A DNA stretch of 64,000 nucleotides from the NCBI RefSeq assembly GCF_024323335.1, contig NC_066581.1, forward strand, positions 227,680,539-227,744,538, read 5' to 3'. The DNA is from Lathyrus oleraceus. Lineage: Eukaryota; Streptophyta; Magnoliopsida; Fabales; Fabaceae. The position numbers and the translations under genes are program-made. How positions within the stretch are numbered: the first letter of the stretch is position 1; each line of letters begins with the position of its first letter. The notes below the pieces were generated by a model. That model made no database searches, was not told where the DNA came from, and saw only the letters and a list, made by a program, of their open reading frames with translations. Below, in pieces: positions 45,701 to 58,480 of the stretch.

Positions 45701-47060
45701 ATAGAAAAATATTCGACTTAAAAAGAAAATGATTTATATGAATTCTTAATGTTTTAAACAATTAACCTTATTCCTTAGCTATTAATCGATTAGACATCCC
45801 AAATATATAACAAAAAAAGAAATCCGTCGTCATTAACTAATTAAAGATTTTTCTAATTGATTAGAAGTATTACAAATATATTAATCAATTAACTTTAATC
45901 TGATCATTTATTAATTAATGTAAAAAAGCACTTCATTGATTAAACAAATCTTAATAAATTAAGTACGCATCTAAAAAGTTTTCAGATGTTTTTGTAAAAT
46001 AAGAGAGACTTTAATAAAGTATTTATGTTTTTCATCTAATAAATGCAATTTATAGAATATTTGTGTTAAATTCAAATAAATAATTATTTTAGTTTAGTAA
46101 CTTATTTAACACCAGTGATTTTTTTCAGCGACTAAAATCAAACATTTACAAAACAATTAACAATACAACTATCATTACTTTATTATGATTTGAGTTTTTT
46201 TTTTCACAAATAAATTTGATTTAGTTTGCCACAAGAAAAAACATATTTTTTATTACAAAGGAATAGAACAATTTTAACATTATGTAATTATATCTACTTA
46301 GCTAAGTCTAAGTGAACGAATCAGTAAAAAGAAAACTATTAGTAGACAAAACAATGAAGTGGACCCTCACAATTAGGAGTGTTGAGTTAGAGATGACTGC
46401 ACATAACGTCATCGTAAGGATTTGCTTCCATCGATGGGAAGGGTTATAAGGTAATCTCAATATAATACAAACATTCTGTGAGAGACACGTAAAGGACAGT
46501 GTCGTAAATTCATAAACGAATGAAATAATGTAATCTATGAATGATTCGAGCAGTTTCACGTGGAGTGCACAGCCAACATGAAAATGAAGAAGAATAGAAA
46601 TGACTAGTGTTTGTGAAGTGATAAGGCGCGTGGAGTTGATGATTATGAAGGCAACAATGTGACAAAAATGGTGTGAGAATATAGAGCAACCCACATGAGT
46701 AATGTCTATTTACATGTGACCTCACTGAACTAGCCACACTGCCAGCCAATATCTATGAGATATATGAACATATATATATTTATATATCTACACGCAAAAT
46801 ATTGACTGCAGTGCTTAGATTAGTATGTCCTACACCTTGTGATGCTTGCTTCAATTGAGGTTTAAGGGTCCCTTATAATAGGGTGGAGGACTTGAATGCA
46901 ATACTGGATTTGCATAATGCAAGGGCCTTAGATTTAATGAGAGAATATTTTTCTATTTAAATTTAAAGGTCCTCACAGCTGCCTGCTATGCTACATCGTG
47001 CAGTTGTTGTAGGAAATCTATATCTATTTAAGGGTATGTCTAAGTCTCAACTACTTCCAA
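45701..47060. other. No gene recognised
   Basis: AT-rich to about 46300, then a less AT-rich stretch (46300-46950) with minus-strand frames (46694-46308, 46749-46510) that show no known motif. TATATATATTTATATATC occurs near 46772. Possibly host intergenic DNA or a decayed repeat. Confidence 0.35.
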
Positions 47061-47067
47061 CTCAGTA

Positions 47068-47082
47068 GTAACTCTAATACCA
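47068..47082 (-). other. Copia primer binding site
   Basis: Minus strand TGGTATTAGAGTTAC, one change from the core TGGTATCAGAG. LTR sequence begins three bases to its right. Confidence 0.65.
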
Positions 47083-47084
47083 AA

Positions 47085-47304
47085 TGTTGCAAACATAAGA
47101 AAAATATATTTTGCTGCAAAACTAAATGCTGATATATTGATTTAAAGTGATTTAATTATGATACGAAAGCAACTAATGAAAATAGTAAAAGAAAAAACAT
47201 TAATATCAAATTTTACCATTTTTAATAACATGATATACTCACTAGAAAAAAAAAACTTACTTCACAACAAATAGGAATTTATTAAAGAAATTAACAATTC
47301 AAAA
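47085..47304 (-). repeat. Copia LTR piece
   Basis: On the minus strand it ends TTATGTTTGCAACA next to the PBS. Its inner side carries TTGAATTGTTAATTTCTTTA, which is also at 49307-49333 just inside the LTR start TGTTAGG at 49341. Either one LTR was interrupted by about 2 kb, or two LTRs of related elements are present. Confidence 0.6.
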
Positions 47305-47499
47305 TCCCATGTTGCTAGGTCATTATGGCATGAGGACTGGTAGGGAGTTTTGGTTTTTTATTTTTGATGAAAATTATATTTATTTTTTTGTCTTTTCGAG
47401 GAAGCTCGACAAAGAGAATTTACTTAATTGACTTTTCATATTTGTGAGGCGTTATCCATTCTGGTGTTCGGGGCTACCGGTCGAGAAGAGGCTTTCTTG

Positions 47500-48047
47500 T
47501 GTGAGACTCTCTAACAAGAGAGAGAAAAATTCAAAGAACAGGTTGATGACCTTACAATTGAGCGGAACTGTAGCCTGAAGGAGATCTGAGGTGTTTTCAA
47601 CTCATTTATGGCTATGGAGGTTGTAGTGAAGTTTATCGAGTACCCCAGCACTTTGGTTGAAAAGGTGAAGTTGTTGGTCCGAAAACTAACCAAGAAGAAT
47701 GAGACTTTGATTTCGGTTTAAACATCTTTGTCCAAGATAGAGGCCGCTATAGAAGAAGCAAATTGATCCTAAGATCCTGCTCGGAAAAGGATATAAGAAC
47801 CAGAGAAGTGTCTTAAAAAGTCTTAGAAGAAGGTTGATGACGGTCATCGTGCAATGCGTCAAGAGAATTTTGATCTCTCTAAAGAGCTTATCAAATCGAT
47901 ACAAGATGGTTTCTATGTTGCCGATGGTGCATATGAGAGTGCATTGAAACAGGTGAAGTATTTCTATCCTGCCATTCAAGTCTCATGTAATCAAGTTCGT
48001 CTTGGTCAGGCGATCAAAGGACGGGCGGTGGTCTTTTTTATGGACTA
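47500..48047 (+). pseudogene. Retroelement gag-like relic with coiled coil and ALKQVKYFYP motif
   Basis: Broken frames give a coiled coil (EKFKEQVDDLTIERNCSL, EVVVKFIEYPSTLVEKVKLL) and end with GAYESALKQVKYFYPAIQVS and [11 protein letters not shown]. This resembles the C-terminal coiled-coil region of plant gypsy-type proteins annotated as putative plant transposon protein (Transposase_28 class). Several stops interrupt it. Confidence 0.45.
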
Positions 48048-48116
48048 GCAGAGTATAATACTTCTTTTTTTATCGGCGTGCTTATGTCCAACATATGCGA
48101 AGCTTTGACGTTTTTG

Positions 48117-48736
<620 letters not shown>

Positions 48737-49306
48737 CACCATAACCTCTAGAGTGGCTAGCTAACAAGATGGAAGGTGAACAAATTATTTTCTACTATGT
48801 GGATTACTTACTTTATGTGTGTGTGCGCACGCGCATTAGCACTGCGGGATTTCTATTGCATTAGTGACACGTCTATGGCATTTGTGACAACACCTCTGAG
48901 TCTTTATATTAGGGCTTTGATCTCTCTAGTCGTATCCCAGACTCACAATTCCCTTTCATAATCACGAAGGAAAAAAATAATTTAATGGAAATTTCTTTTT
49001 TCTTTAATGAAACAATCATGACATATTACAGTATCGTGTAATTGTTTTTTTTACGTAAAATAACCAAGTGACTATGCCACTGTTTGTTGGCCAGAGAAGG
49101 CGTGGTAGTGGTAGTTATTTTTCACTTCTTTATGATCAACCACCTTTGCTTGCTTGGTTGTGACCATCTGCCTTACTTGTAGGAGGTTGGATAGCCATGT
49201 CCCTTAGCTGTTCGATCAAGGAGGCCATATTGATCCTCATGGGTTTACCTTTAACTTATTTCAGATTTAATTGCAAAGCTTTATAGATCATATAGCCTTC
49301 GCCTTC
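48737..49306. other. No gene recognised
   Basis: A minus frame near 49250-49150 reads MRINMASLIEQLRDMAIQPP and could be a gag N-terminus, but it is too short to assign. Confidence 0.35.
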
Positions 49307-49340
49307 TTTATTAAAGAAATTAACAATTCAAAAACCTAAC

Positions 49341-51270
49341 ACCCTCCCTTAAATGGAATGTTATTTATCATTTAGTTTAAACACTGAACTTGAAAAAACT
49401 CCACATAATCCAGTAACTTTGCAAATGCTTTTAGTTTTAGAGACTTTATTGTGATATCTGCAACTTGCTTCAATTCATCAATAAATCAAATCTCTGATTC
49501 TATCATAAGCAAGATCACTAAGAAAATTATATCTAACATCTATGTGTTTACTTCGCCCATGTAAAACTAGATTAATTGACAATTAAATAGTTGAACTATT
49601 TTCACAAAGAATCATAGTTGACTATCTTGATAAAAATGTAACTCTACGAAAATTCTTCTTGGCCAAATTGCTTGACATGCCGAAGTTTCTGCACATATGA
49701 ACTCTGTTTCAATTGTGGATAAAGTAACAATATTTGCTTCTTTGATGCCCATGGTACAACAATTGATCCCTTCATAAACAAAAGGACATGTGTCCTTTAC
49801 CTATCATCCAAATCACCCGCATAATCGTTGTTAATGAAACCATTCAAAACATTTCTCTTATAGAAAATACCAAAATATATTATTCCTTTTAAAAAACAAA
49901 ACACCCATTTTGCAACTTTGAGAAGCGACTTTGTTGGTCTTTCCATGTACAGACTAATCTGACACATAACATACATAATATTAAGCCTAATAGTTGTCAA
50001 GTACATTAAACTTCTAAGAATTTGCTTGATAAAAAACCTCCAACAATTTGTTTGAAGGAAGTATTGGCAATCCTCTTTCCATCAAGATCACAGTTGGGTC
50101 CGACTGGATTACAATTCTCCATGTGAAACCTCTTCAAAACTTCCCCAACATATTTTTTAGATAATGAACAAACTAGCAGTTGTTTGCACTACTTTATACT
50201 AAGAAAATTTTTCATCTTTCCTAAATCAATCATATCAAAATCATCCATCATAGAAATCTTAAAATCAAAAAACATATATTCATCACTACGAGTGGAATTT
50301 AGATCATCAACATATAAACAAATTATCAATATTGTCAAATAAAGCGTGCTTATATGGATATTTGTTAAATCATGCTTTCTAAAAGTGATCTTCTATACAA
50401 TTATACTAGGCTCGTAGTGCCTACCTCAACCCATATAAGGTCGTTTTAAGTTTATAAACCTTATGTTCACTACCTTGACTTTACCACATAATCCGGAGGT
50501 TATTCAATCTAGACTTGCTCAACTAGTTCACCATTAAGGAAGGCTGATTTTACATAAAGTTAGAAGACAGACCATGAATTTAGCTTTTATCCATTTTCTT
50601 CTTTCACTGCTTCTGCAAACATTATAGGATCTGAGCCCGTAAATAAAGAATAACGTGTAGTTGTGTCTTCATCAACCTCCAATCTCATAATCATCCATCC
50701 AAAATGGTCTTCTCCTTTGTCGTTGTGTTTTTGAAACATGTGATTGATCTTCATATGAAGTTAGCGCACTTATTAAAGGATTTGGTGAAACTTCTCCAAA
50801 GGTCTGATTAGGAAGCTCTAATTGTGATTCAGACACTTAACTTTCCTCGCCAACTTCCTCAACATCCTTTAAGGTCTTTGTTTTCTCGATGCTGCTCCAA
50901 TCCCATGTATTTTATTGATCAAAGAGAACATCTTGACTAATGATTATCTTCTTGGTAACGTGATTATGAAACTTATTCGCCTTGCAATCCTCCCTTACTC
51001 CAATAAAGGCACACTTCATGATCTTATCGTCAAGCTTTGTTCTGTTCTCATTTGAAACATGTGCATACGATATACACCCAAAAATTCTGAAGTGGCCAAC
51101 TGATAGTATTACTTTGCTCCAAGCTTCTTGTGGTTTTATGTTTTTCACAACAAAGGTGGGACTTCGATTGAGTACATGAATACTCCAATTGACTGCTTTT
51201 GGCCATCATGTCTTTAGAATACCCTTTTTCACTAACATGCTTTGCACCATGTTCATAGTCTCTAGTTAAT
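49341..51270 (-). pseudogene. Ty1/copia pol relic (integrase C-terminus, RT, RNase H) with PPT at its end
   Basis: From right: integrase end with GHFRIFGCISYAHVSNENRT and KIMKCAFIGVREDCKANKFH (51148-50912), preceded by a decayed piece to about 51270. A broken RT region follows, then LTTIRLNIMYVMCQISLYME and KGIIYFGIFYKRN, and the RNase H start DYAGDLDDR at 50006-49797. RNase H traces run to about 49380. On the minus strand AAGGGAGGG (49342-49350) precedes TGTTAGG at 49341, giving PPT and LTR start. Many stops. The family is close to the plus-strand copia copy at 51290-55656, which lies back to back with it. Confidence 0.85.
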
Positions 51271-51289
51271 TTGGTATTATTAAATCATT

Positions 51290-52189
51290 GTCAAATCAAT
51301 ATATCAGCAATTCAGTTTAAAGGATTTAAAGGAAAAAATATTTGTTTCCAGCAATAGATTGTGTTGTACGAGAGACTATCCTAAAGAAGGGCACTTCTAA
51401 AGACATTTAGGATTTGATGAAGAAGAAGTACCAAGGCACAACACATGTAGAACGAGCACAACCGTGTTGTTGTGGATGAGAAAGCCTTGAAAGTCGTTGC
51501 TCATGAAGGAACTAATTCTCTAAGAAAAGGACGTGGCAGATTTCAAGCAATAGACCGAGGTAGAGGATGCCAATCTTACAATCAATTTGACATGGCACAA
51601 GTGGAATGTTATCACTGTCACAAGCATGTCCAGTATAAGTATGAACGCCTTTCCAAAGAGAAGGAAACTAAGGTAATTTTTTTTGAAATTGAAGAATAAT
51701 TGCTTTTGATGGCTTACATAGACAAGAATAATTCAATGTGTAATACTTTATACTTGGTATTTAGATTCTGGTTAAAGCAATTACATGTGTGAGAACAAAT
51801 CTTTGTTTTATGATTTATATGAAACATTTAGAGAAACTATGAAACTTGCTAACAAATCCTGCATGTCTGTCGTGGGGAAAAAGAGATATTACATTTCATA
51901 AAAAAAACGTTGTCCATACAATTTCTAATGTGTTTTATATTTCAAGATGGAAAACAACCATAACACAGTTATACACAATCAATCATAATTTTTTTATTAA
52001 TTACAAAATAAATAAATAAATTTCTCTCTTCTTCATATCACAACCACCCCACATTCCAATTAAAAAAGAAATTAAATTTTAGAAAAATTTTAAAAAAATT
52101 CTTTTCTTATTATATGTCTCTAAGAATATGAATTTAAGTGTGTTTCCATACAAGTATTTCTCTAAAAAGCAATCTTATTTGTATGTTCT
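51290..52189 (+). pseudogene. Ty1/copia gag relic with zinc knuckle, start of protease region
   Basis: Frames give LKKGTSKDI and MKKKYQGTTHVERAQP (gag core), then after an internal loss VVVDEKALKVVAHEG, GRGRFQAIDRGRGCQSYN and VECYHCHKHVQYKYERLSKE (51589-51650), a CX2C-type zinc knuckle whose His/Cys spacing is damaged. A protease-region trace with VVHTISNVFYIS ends at about 51950. 51960-52189 is AT-rich filler. Pol continues after the MITE at 52682. Confidence 0.78.
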
Positions 52190-52681
52190 AACCATGATTT
52201 TAAATTGCGGTTGCGGTCGCTGTGATTATAGCTATTGCGATGCAGATTATGGTCGTTCCGACATAAATTTATATTTATGAACATAAAATATTATATTTTA
52301 TTATTTATTTTAGATTTCACATGTCTTTCATTTCCTTTCTAAATTTTCATATATATTTTATTAACAATTCGCTATCATTTTGAATATCACTAATCCTTTT
52401 AAAACATACCTTAAATCTATGATATAAATAGAAAGAAAGTTAGACCAAATAATTTTTGCGAGCATTGAATAACTCTTGCGGCTTGATGAGGTCTGATGCG
52501 GGCTGATGCGGCCGTTGTGATGTTGTGATGTTATGATGTGATCGTTGTGGCGTTATGATGCGGTTTTTATTGTGATTTGCAATCATACCGCAATTGCGGT
52601 CTGATGTGGATGCGGACATTATCACAACCATAATATTACGGCCGCATCACGTGATGCGGTCTGCAATTTAAAACCATGGTT
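52190..52681. mobile_element. MITE-like element with imperfect terminal inverted repeats
   Basis: The left end AACCATGATTTTAAATTGCGG and the right end, read as complement, AACCATGGTTTTAAATTGCAG form inverted termini. The interior has repeated GATGCGG and TGCGGTTGCGG motifs and no coding capacity. I see no clear target duplication. It interrupts a copia relic. Confidence 0.65.
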
Positions 52682-53269
52682 CCAACTTCAAGAAAATGGT
52701 TAGACCATCATCATCCAACAAAGTAAGTGTCAAATTCATCCTTCAAAAAAAGGCTTAATAATTGAAGTTGGAATGACAACCAATCATATGCTCCCTTTTC
52801 ACACTGAACATGATTTCCATAATTGTTTCTCCACAAGAATACAAGACCCAACATGGTAATGGCATTTGCATTATGTTCATTTAAGTTTTAAAGGCTTAAA
52901 ATTCTTATGTGAGGAGAAGATGGTGGAAGGATTGACCAATATCAATATTTCTTATATATCATTATTAAACAACATCTATCCCATAAGGAAAATCATGGCG
53001 GGCTGAGAAAATCCTACAGGTGGTGCATTTAGACATTTGTGGACCAATCAATGTGACATTTAACGGAAATAAAAGGTACTTTATTACCTTCATAGATGAT
53101 TGTAGTCGAAAAACATGGGTTTATTTTTTGCAATAGAAATCTGAAGTTCTTATTGTTTTTAAAGGCTCAAGTTGAAAGAGAGTCTGGTGAGCATATTGAG
53201 ACCCTTCGAACCGACCATGGTGGTGAATTTAACTCGCATGACTTTTCAAATTTTTGTGAAACACGTGAA
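52682..53269 (+). pseudogene. Ty1/copia pol relic: pre-integrase and integrase core
   Basis: Frames give TTNHMLPFHTEHDFHNCFST, YGHLSFKGLKLLCEEKMVEG (GAG-pre-integrase), then VVHLDICGPINVTFNGNKRY with FITFIDDCSRKTWVYFLQ and LRTDHGGEFNSHDFSNFCE (integrase core with its Asp residues). The TRIM inserted at 53275 cuts it after the ETRE codons; integrase resumes at 53910. Confidence 0.85.
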
Positions 53270-53274
53270 ATAAG

Positions 53275-53904
53275 TGTTGAGAATGTATCAAGTGTGAGTA
53301 GTGTGGATAATAGTCCCACATTGGTTGGAAATATGGAGACTTGAGCATTTATAAGTGAGAGAACCCACTCACCTATCACCTTAAGGTTTTGGGTGAATAT
53401 GTGGTGTGTCTCTCACAAAGAGGTTGCTCTAGAAAAGAAGTCCTACAATGTTCAATGCTCCCTAGTGAAAAATTCTCCCAACAAATGGTATCACGAGCCT
53501 TTGGTTTCAGAAAGGGATCGGGTTACTTGTATTGAAAGTCAACGGTGTCAGGATGGTGAATAAGAAACGTTCCGTTGAAGAGTGTCAACGACGTCAGTGT
53601 GATGAACAAGAAATGTTTCGTGCGATACAAGAGTTTGTGGAAGTAAGAAGAGTTTTCACTTAAGGGGAAAATTGTGGACTCACACTTGAGGGAGAGTGTT
53701 GAGAATGTATCAAGTGTGAGTAGTATGGATAATAGTCTCACATTGGTTGGAAATGTGGAGACTTGAGCATTTATAAGTGAGAGAACCCACTCACCTATCA
53801 CCTTAAGATTTGGGGTGAATATGTGGCGTGTCTCTCACAAAGAGGTTGCTCTAGAAAATAAGTCCTACAATGTTCAATGCTCCCTAGTGAAAACTCCCCC
53901 AATA
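53275..53904 (+). mobile_element. TRIM (miniature LTR retrotransposon), 630 bp, target duplication ATAAG
   Basis: LTR1 53275-53483 (TGTTGAGAATGTATC ... CCCAACA, 209 bp), PBS TGGTATCACGAGCC at 53486-53499 (tRNA-iMet type), a 200-bp interior without coding function, a purine-rich GAGGGAGAG before LTR2 53698-53904 (207 bp, ending CAATA with the CA mutated). ATAAG flanks both ends (53270-53274 and 53905-53909). Such short elements with LTR, PBS and PPT but no genes are TRIMs, moved in trans. It lies in the copia integrase gene. Confidence 0.94.
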
Positions 53905-55656
53905 ATAAGGAGATAACTTATTGTTGCATACACACCATAATAAAACAATGTATCTGAAAGAAAGAATCAGATGATTATGAACATGGTGATAAACATGTTA
54001 GTGAAAAGGGGTATTCCGAAGACATTCTCAATTTGAGTATTCGTGCACTCAATTGAATCCCCCATTGTTTTGAAAAACATAACACCACAAGAAGCATGGA
54101 GAAAAGTCAGACCATTAGTTGATCACTTTCGAACTTTTGGGTTTATCCTATACACATGTTCCAAATGAAAAGAGAACAAATATTGATGATAAGAGCATGA
54201 AATGTGTCTTTATTGGAGTTAGTAAGGAGCCCAAGGCATATAAGTTATATAATCTTATTACCAAGAAGATAATCATTGGTCGAGATGTTCTCTTTAATGA
54301 AGAAAATGCATGCTATCGGAGCAACAACGGGGTAAAACAAACTTTAAAGGATGTTGAGGAAGTTGGCGAGAATAGTCAAGAGTCTGCATCACAATTGTAG
54401 CTCCCTACTCATCCCTTTGAATAAGTTTCACCAAATCCTTCATTAAGTGTGTCAACTCCGCGTGAAGCTTAATCACCTGTTTTAAAAACACAACGACAAA
54501 GGAGAATACCATTTTGGATTAATGATTATGAGAGTGTAGGTGAGTTATCTATTGAATATACAACTACATATTTCTCTTTATTTATAGGCTTATACCTTAT
54601 ACTGTTTGCGGGAGTAGTGAAAGAAGAAAAATGAAAAAAAATCATGGATGAAGAAATTTATAGAGAAGAATAAGACTTGGGAGCTAAATGATCTTTCTAA
54701 AGGAAAAAGTACATTTGTGTGAATTGGGCTTATAAGACAAAGTTTAATGAAAAGGGAGAGATTGAGAAGTTCAAAGCAAGGCTGCTTGTGAAACGTTACA
54801 AGTAAGAGCATGAAGTTGATTATAAATAAGTCTTTGTTCATATAGAAAGACACGATGCCACCCGATTGGTGGTTTCATTAGCATCACAAAATTCATTTTC
54901 CATCTTACAACTTGATGTAAAATCACACTTTATTAATGTTGAACTAGTTGAGCAAGTCTACATTGAACAACCTCTTTGAATATGTGGTAGTAGGTAGTGA
55001 ACACAAGGGTTAAAAACTAAAAAAAAGTCCTTATATGGTTTGAAGTAGGCACCACAAGTATGATATCATTGTATAAAAGGTCATTTTGAGATGGAAGGTT
55101 TCAACAAATTCCCATATGATCACACTTTATTTATCAAATCTGGAGAAAGAGGTAAATATTGATAGTTTTCTTATATGTTAATGATCTGATTTTCACTAGT
55201 AGTGATGAAGCTATGTTTTATGATTTTAATAAAGCTATGATGGTTGACTTTACATGACTGGTTTAGGAAAGATGAAATATTTTCTTGGTATATAAGCAAT
55301 ACAAACAATTGTGTGTTTGTTCATTGGCTAAAGCAAATATGTTGAGGAAGTTTTTAAGAGGTTTCCATGGATAATTATAATCAAACTGGGAGTCCAATTG
55401 TAAAGTTTTCATGTGATCTTGATGAAGAGAAGGTTGACAATAATTACTTCAAACAAATTGTTGGAAGTTTAACGTACTTGTAAGTCCTCAGGCCTGATAT
55501 TATGTATGTTATTTTTGTGATTAGTACGTACATGTAAATACCAACAGAGATGCAACTCAAAATCGCAAAAAGGTAGCTTGTTTATTTGAAAGGAATACTA
55601 GATTTTTCGTGTTTTCTATATAATAAATGGAGAAACTATTTTGACTAGTTTCATAG
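53905..55656 (+). pseudogene. Ty1/copia pol relic: integrase end and reverse transcriptase (segment A)
   Basis: Continues the integrase after the TRIM (ERKNQMIMNMVINMLVKRGI trace), then YTHVPNEKRTNIDDKSMKCV, FIGVSKEPKAYKLYNL and IIIGRDVLF (54119-54400). RT follows with many stops; YVNDLIFTSSDEAMF near 55185 is the degenerate YVDD box with the first catalytic Asp changed to Asn. It ends at 55656, where the Tat-type LTR begins. Confidence 0.85.
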
Positions 55657-58480
55657 TGTAAGACCCCAATTTTGACCCTAAGATCCCTCATGCAATTTCA
55701 TCATAAGCATTAGCATTGGGATCATACCTTGGCATACTCCTTACCCTTTTTCATTGGGTTTGTTTTGGAAGAGATCACCAAGCACTATGAGACTGTATCA
55801 TACTTGTATTTTATCATTTTCACTAACCAAAATACCAAAAATATGTCTTTGTGTTTGCCTAACTCTTTTGTAGGTAGAGCATGATCCCATTGATCTATCG
55901 AGTTCACATCTAGGGTTTGAGACCCTCATGAACAAAAAACACAACTATGGATTGATACAATAATGATAACAAGCATCATATATGAGTCCCAATGATCTCT
56001 ACATGTTATTTTAATCAAGAATTCTTCAAGAGTTTGAGGGTGATTTGCCGTGGAAACCCTAGTTCGACAAGGTATCTTGAGTAACTTCTCCAACAAGTTA
56101 TCTCACCATTTGATCAAATTTCTAAAGGGACACTTCAAAAAGTCATCATCGTATACATATGTGATCTACCATGAGCCTAGAAATTCAAGAGAATTGAAGA
56201 TTAGCAAGTTGGTTGATGATGGTTGGCCAGAAGAATTCATCTGATCAAAACTAGGTCTCCCTAGACCCTATCGCCTACAATTTTCACCATATGAAAATTA
56301 TTCTAAGAGAAATGTTACTCTAAATGACATTACAAACAACTTTAATGTTGAGACATAGATCTAGTTTTACTTGGAAAATCATTTTCTATGTTGAAACATT
56401 ATAGGTCATTTTGTCTAAACCCTAATTTGAATATCAATTTCCCAAGGCCATAACTTGCTCAACTTTATGAGATGAAAGATTTACAAGTTGCACAATCAAA
56501 TTCAAGATGTCTACTTCAACTTTTATGTTTGGAGTGAGAGCTAATTCAACTTTTATGAGCATGTGATATGAGGCTACATTATAGGTCACTTTTGACCTAT
56601 ACCATTGAACAAGTGATTTTTCCAAACTTAAAAAATGCATAACTCTATCATTTCAAATCCAAATGACATGAAATTTGTGACTATTTTAAATTTCTTTGAA
56701 AGATATACAACTTTGATGATGACACTTTTCTCATTTGAAGCTCACATAAAAAGTTAAGCAAGGTGGAATATTGAGATATACGGCTTGACACTTAGAAAAA
56801 TTTTCAATATGTTGAAATTTCCAAACTTACACCTCAAAATTCATCATGATACAAGCTTCAAATGAAAAAGTGTTGAACATGAAAGTTGTTCCTCTTGGTT
56901 TAGCCTTTCCAAAAAGTCCTAGTTCATTCATTTTGGACAAGAATTGAATAGGATGCGCATGGCTTGAACATTGCATCATCATTTGGCAAAGATCAAACTT
57001 CAAGTTTCCATATACACCTGCCTTGCAATCCAAGTTGATTTCAGACTCTCTCACACTCAATTGTGGACCTAAAGCAATGATCTCATGGGCCTGTACGCAC
57101 TCATGCACCCATGCATCACTCATTGCCAATTTTAGAAAGTGTTTTGGAAGGTGCAAATATCACATGATCAAGCTATAAATAGAGCTCCATGTGCTCAGAA
57201 TTCAACAGGCATTCGCGCCAGCTTTTATCCTAGACCACTAACCCTTCCATTTGAGAGGATAATCCTGAGAACTTCATCTTGAAATTGAGTTTGAATCTCA
57301 CTATTTTGAGATTCAAAACTCTAGGGATCCAAGACCTTTTGTGCATTTCATTCTACTTCTGCAAGTATTCTGAGTGAGATCAAGCACGAGCCAAGGCAAG
57401 AACAGATGAATCCAGACCTACATCGAAGGTATTTTCCAGAAAATTTCGTCTCTTCGGTTCTCTCTCAATCTTGCTCAATTCTCTTGATTCTTTGGTTGTC
57501 TGAAGTCCTACCAATGTAGGCAATAAGATTGAGTTTCTTAAAGGTCAAATCGAAGCAACTCAGTTGACACACCTCAAAATTCAACTCCTCATATCTTTCT
57601 ATATGTGAGGAGTTTGTTAAAATTGAGGTCAGATTCGTGCTCTATGCCATTTTTTCTTTCAGATCATATCCTCCTTTTTCATTTTTTTGATGGTGATGAG
57701 CGAACCAGTCCGGCTAGGGTCATCGGAGAAGATGACCGACCTTTGGACGTTGGTGATGTGTTGGCACGGTTCAGAGCCATTGATCCCTTTTAAATTGTTT
57801 TAATCTCGTGCGTTGTTTTTAATTCATGCATGTGCCGCGTTGACTCAAGTCCACCATGGAACGCGCGCTAGTGGCCACTTGATCTGCCACCTCAATTAAT
57901 GAGGGAGATCAAGTGCTCCACATTTTTTCTGATTATTTGAATTTCATTTTAATTGCTTTATTTTCATTAATTCATATTAATTTTAATATTGATCCAAAAA
58001 GTATTAGAATTTCACCAAAAAATTTCAAAAAATTTCCTCTTTCATATTCTGAATTAAAATTATTTTTTGGATCATTATTAATATTTTTCATGATTTAATT
58101 AATTTTTCATTTGTTTTTAATTGTTTAAAAATACTTTTAGGTCTTTAAAAATTCTGAAATTTTTTCTCCAAGGTCCTTTGACCTTGTTTGACCTATGATA
58201 AATCTCACGGAAATTTATTTGGTGTTTTGATGAGGTTTTAGGAATTTGACAAACCATGTTTAATTTAAATGTATTATTTTAGTATTTTTAATTGGAATAA
58301 ATGCCAAATAATTTTGTTGACCAATTGTGATGACTTTTTTGTGTTTGACTCTTGTTGTTGGGCCTTGGTCAAGGTTGATTTGACTTTGTCAAATTAATAT
58401 CATTGGATTTAGGGGATTGATGGAATGTACATTCCATCTCCCAAAATGAATGGATGATATTAATTTGGTAAAAGCCCCCC
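55657..58480 (+). repeat. Tat-type LTR, copy A (3' end truncated)
   Basis: Begins TGTAAGACCCCAATTTTGAC within the copia RT gene. TATA box TATAAATA at 57174-57181, U5 region to 58480, where sequence jumps back into copia pol. Features shared with the LTR at 36756-41480 include GTTTGACCTATGA and GGTCAAGGTTGATTTGAC type segments near 58185-58390. No PBS follows, so the LTR end is lost at the duplication junction. Confidence 0.78.
57174..57181 (+). promoter_or_regulatory. TATA box of Tat-type LTR copy A
   Basis: TATAAATA followed by GAGCTCC. The equivalent part of copy B is lost at 60994. Confidence 0.55.

Noticed and set aside
46308..46749. Minus-strand frames of 128 and 79 codons as a possible host gene
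   Set aside because: No recognisable motif, overlapping frames, no clear promoter or splice structure; left as unassigned DNA.
54590..54853. Minus-strand frame MSFYMNKDLFIINF repeated at 58460 and 61927
   Set aside because: It is the antisense shadow of the triplicated copia pol relic.
56434..57156. Minus-strand frames repeated near 60262-60984 and 63764 as a duplicated gene family
   Set aside because: They lie in Tat-type LTR sequence and recur only because the segment is duplicated; no domain.
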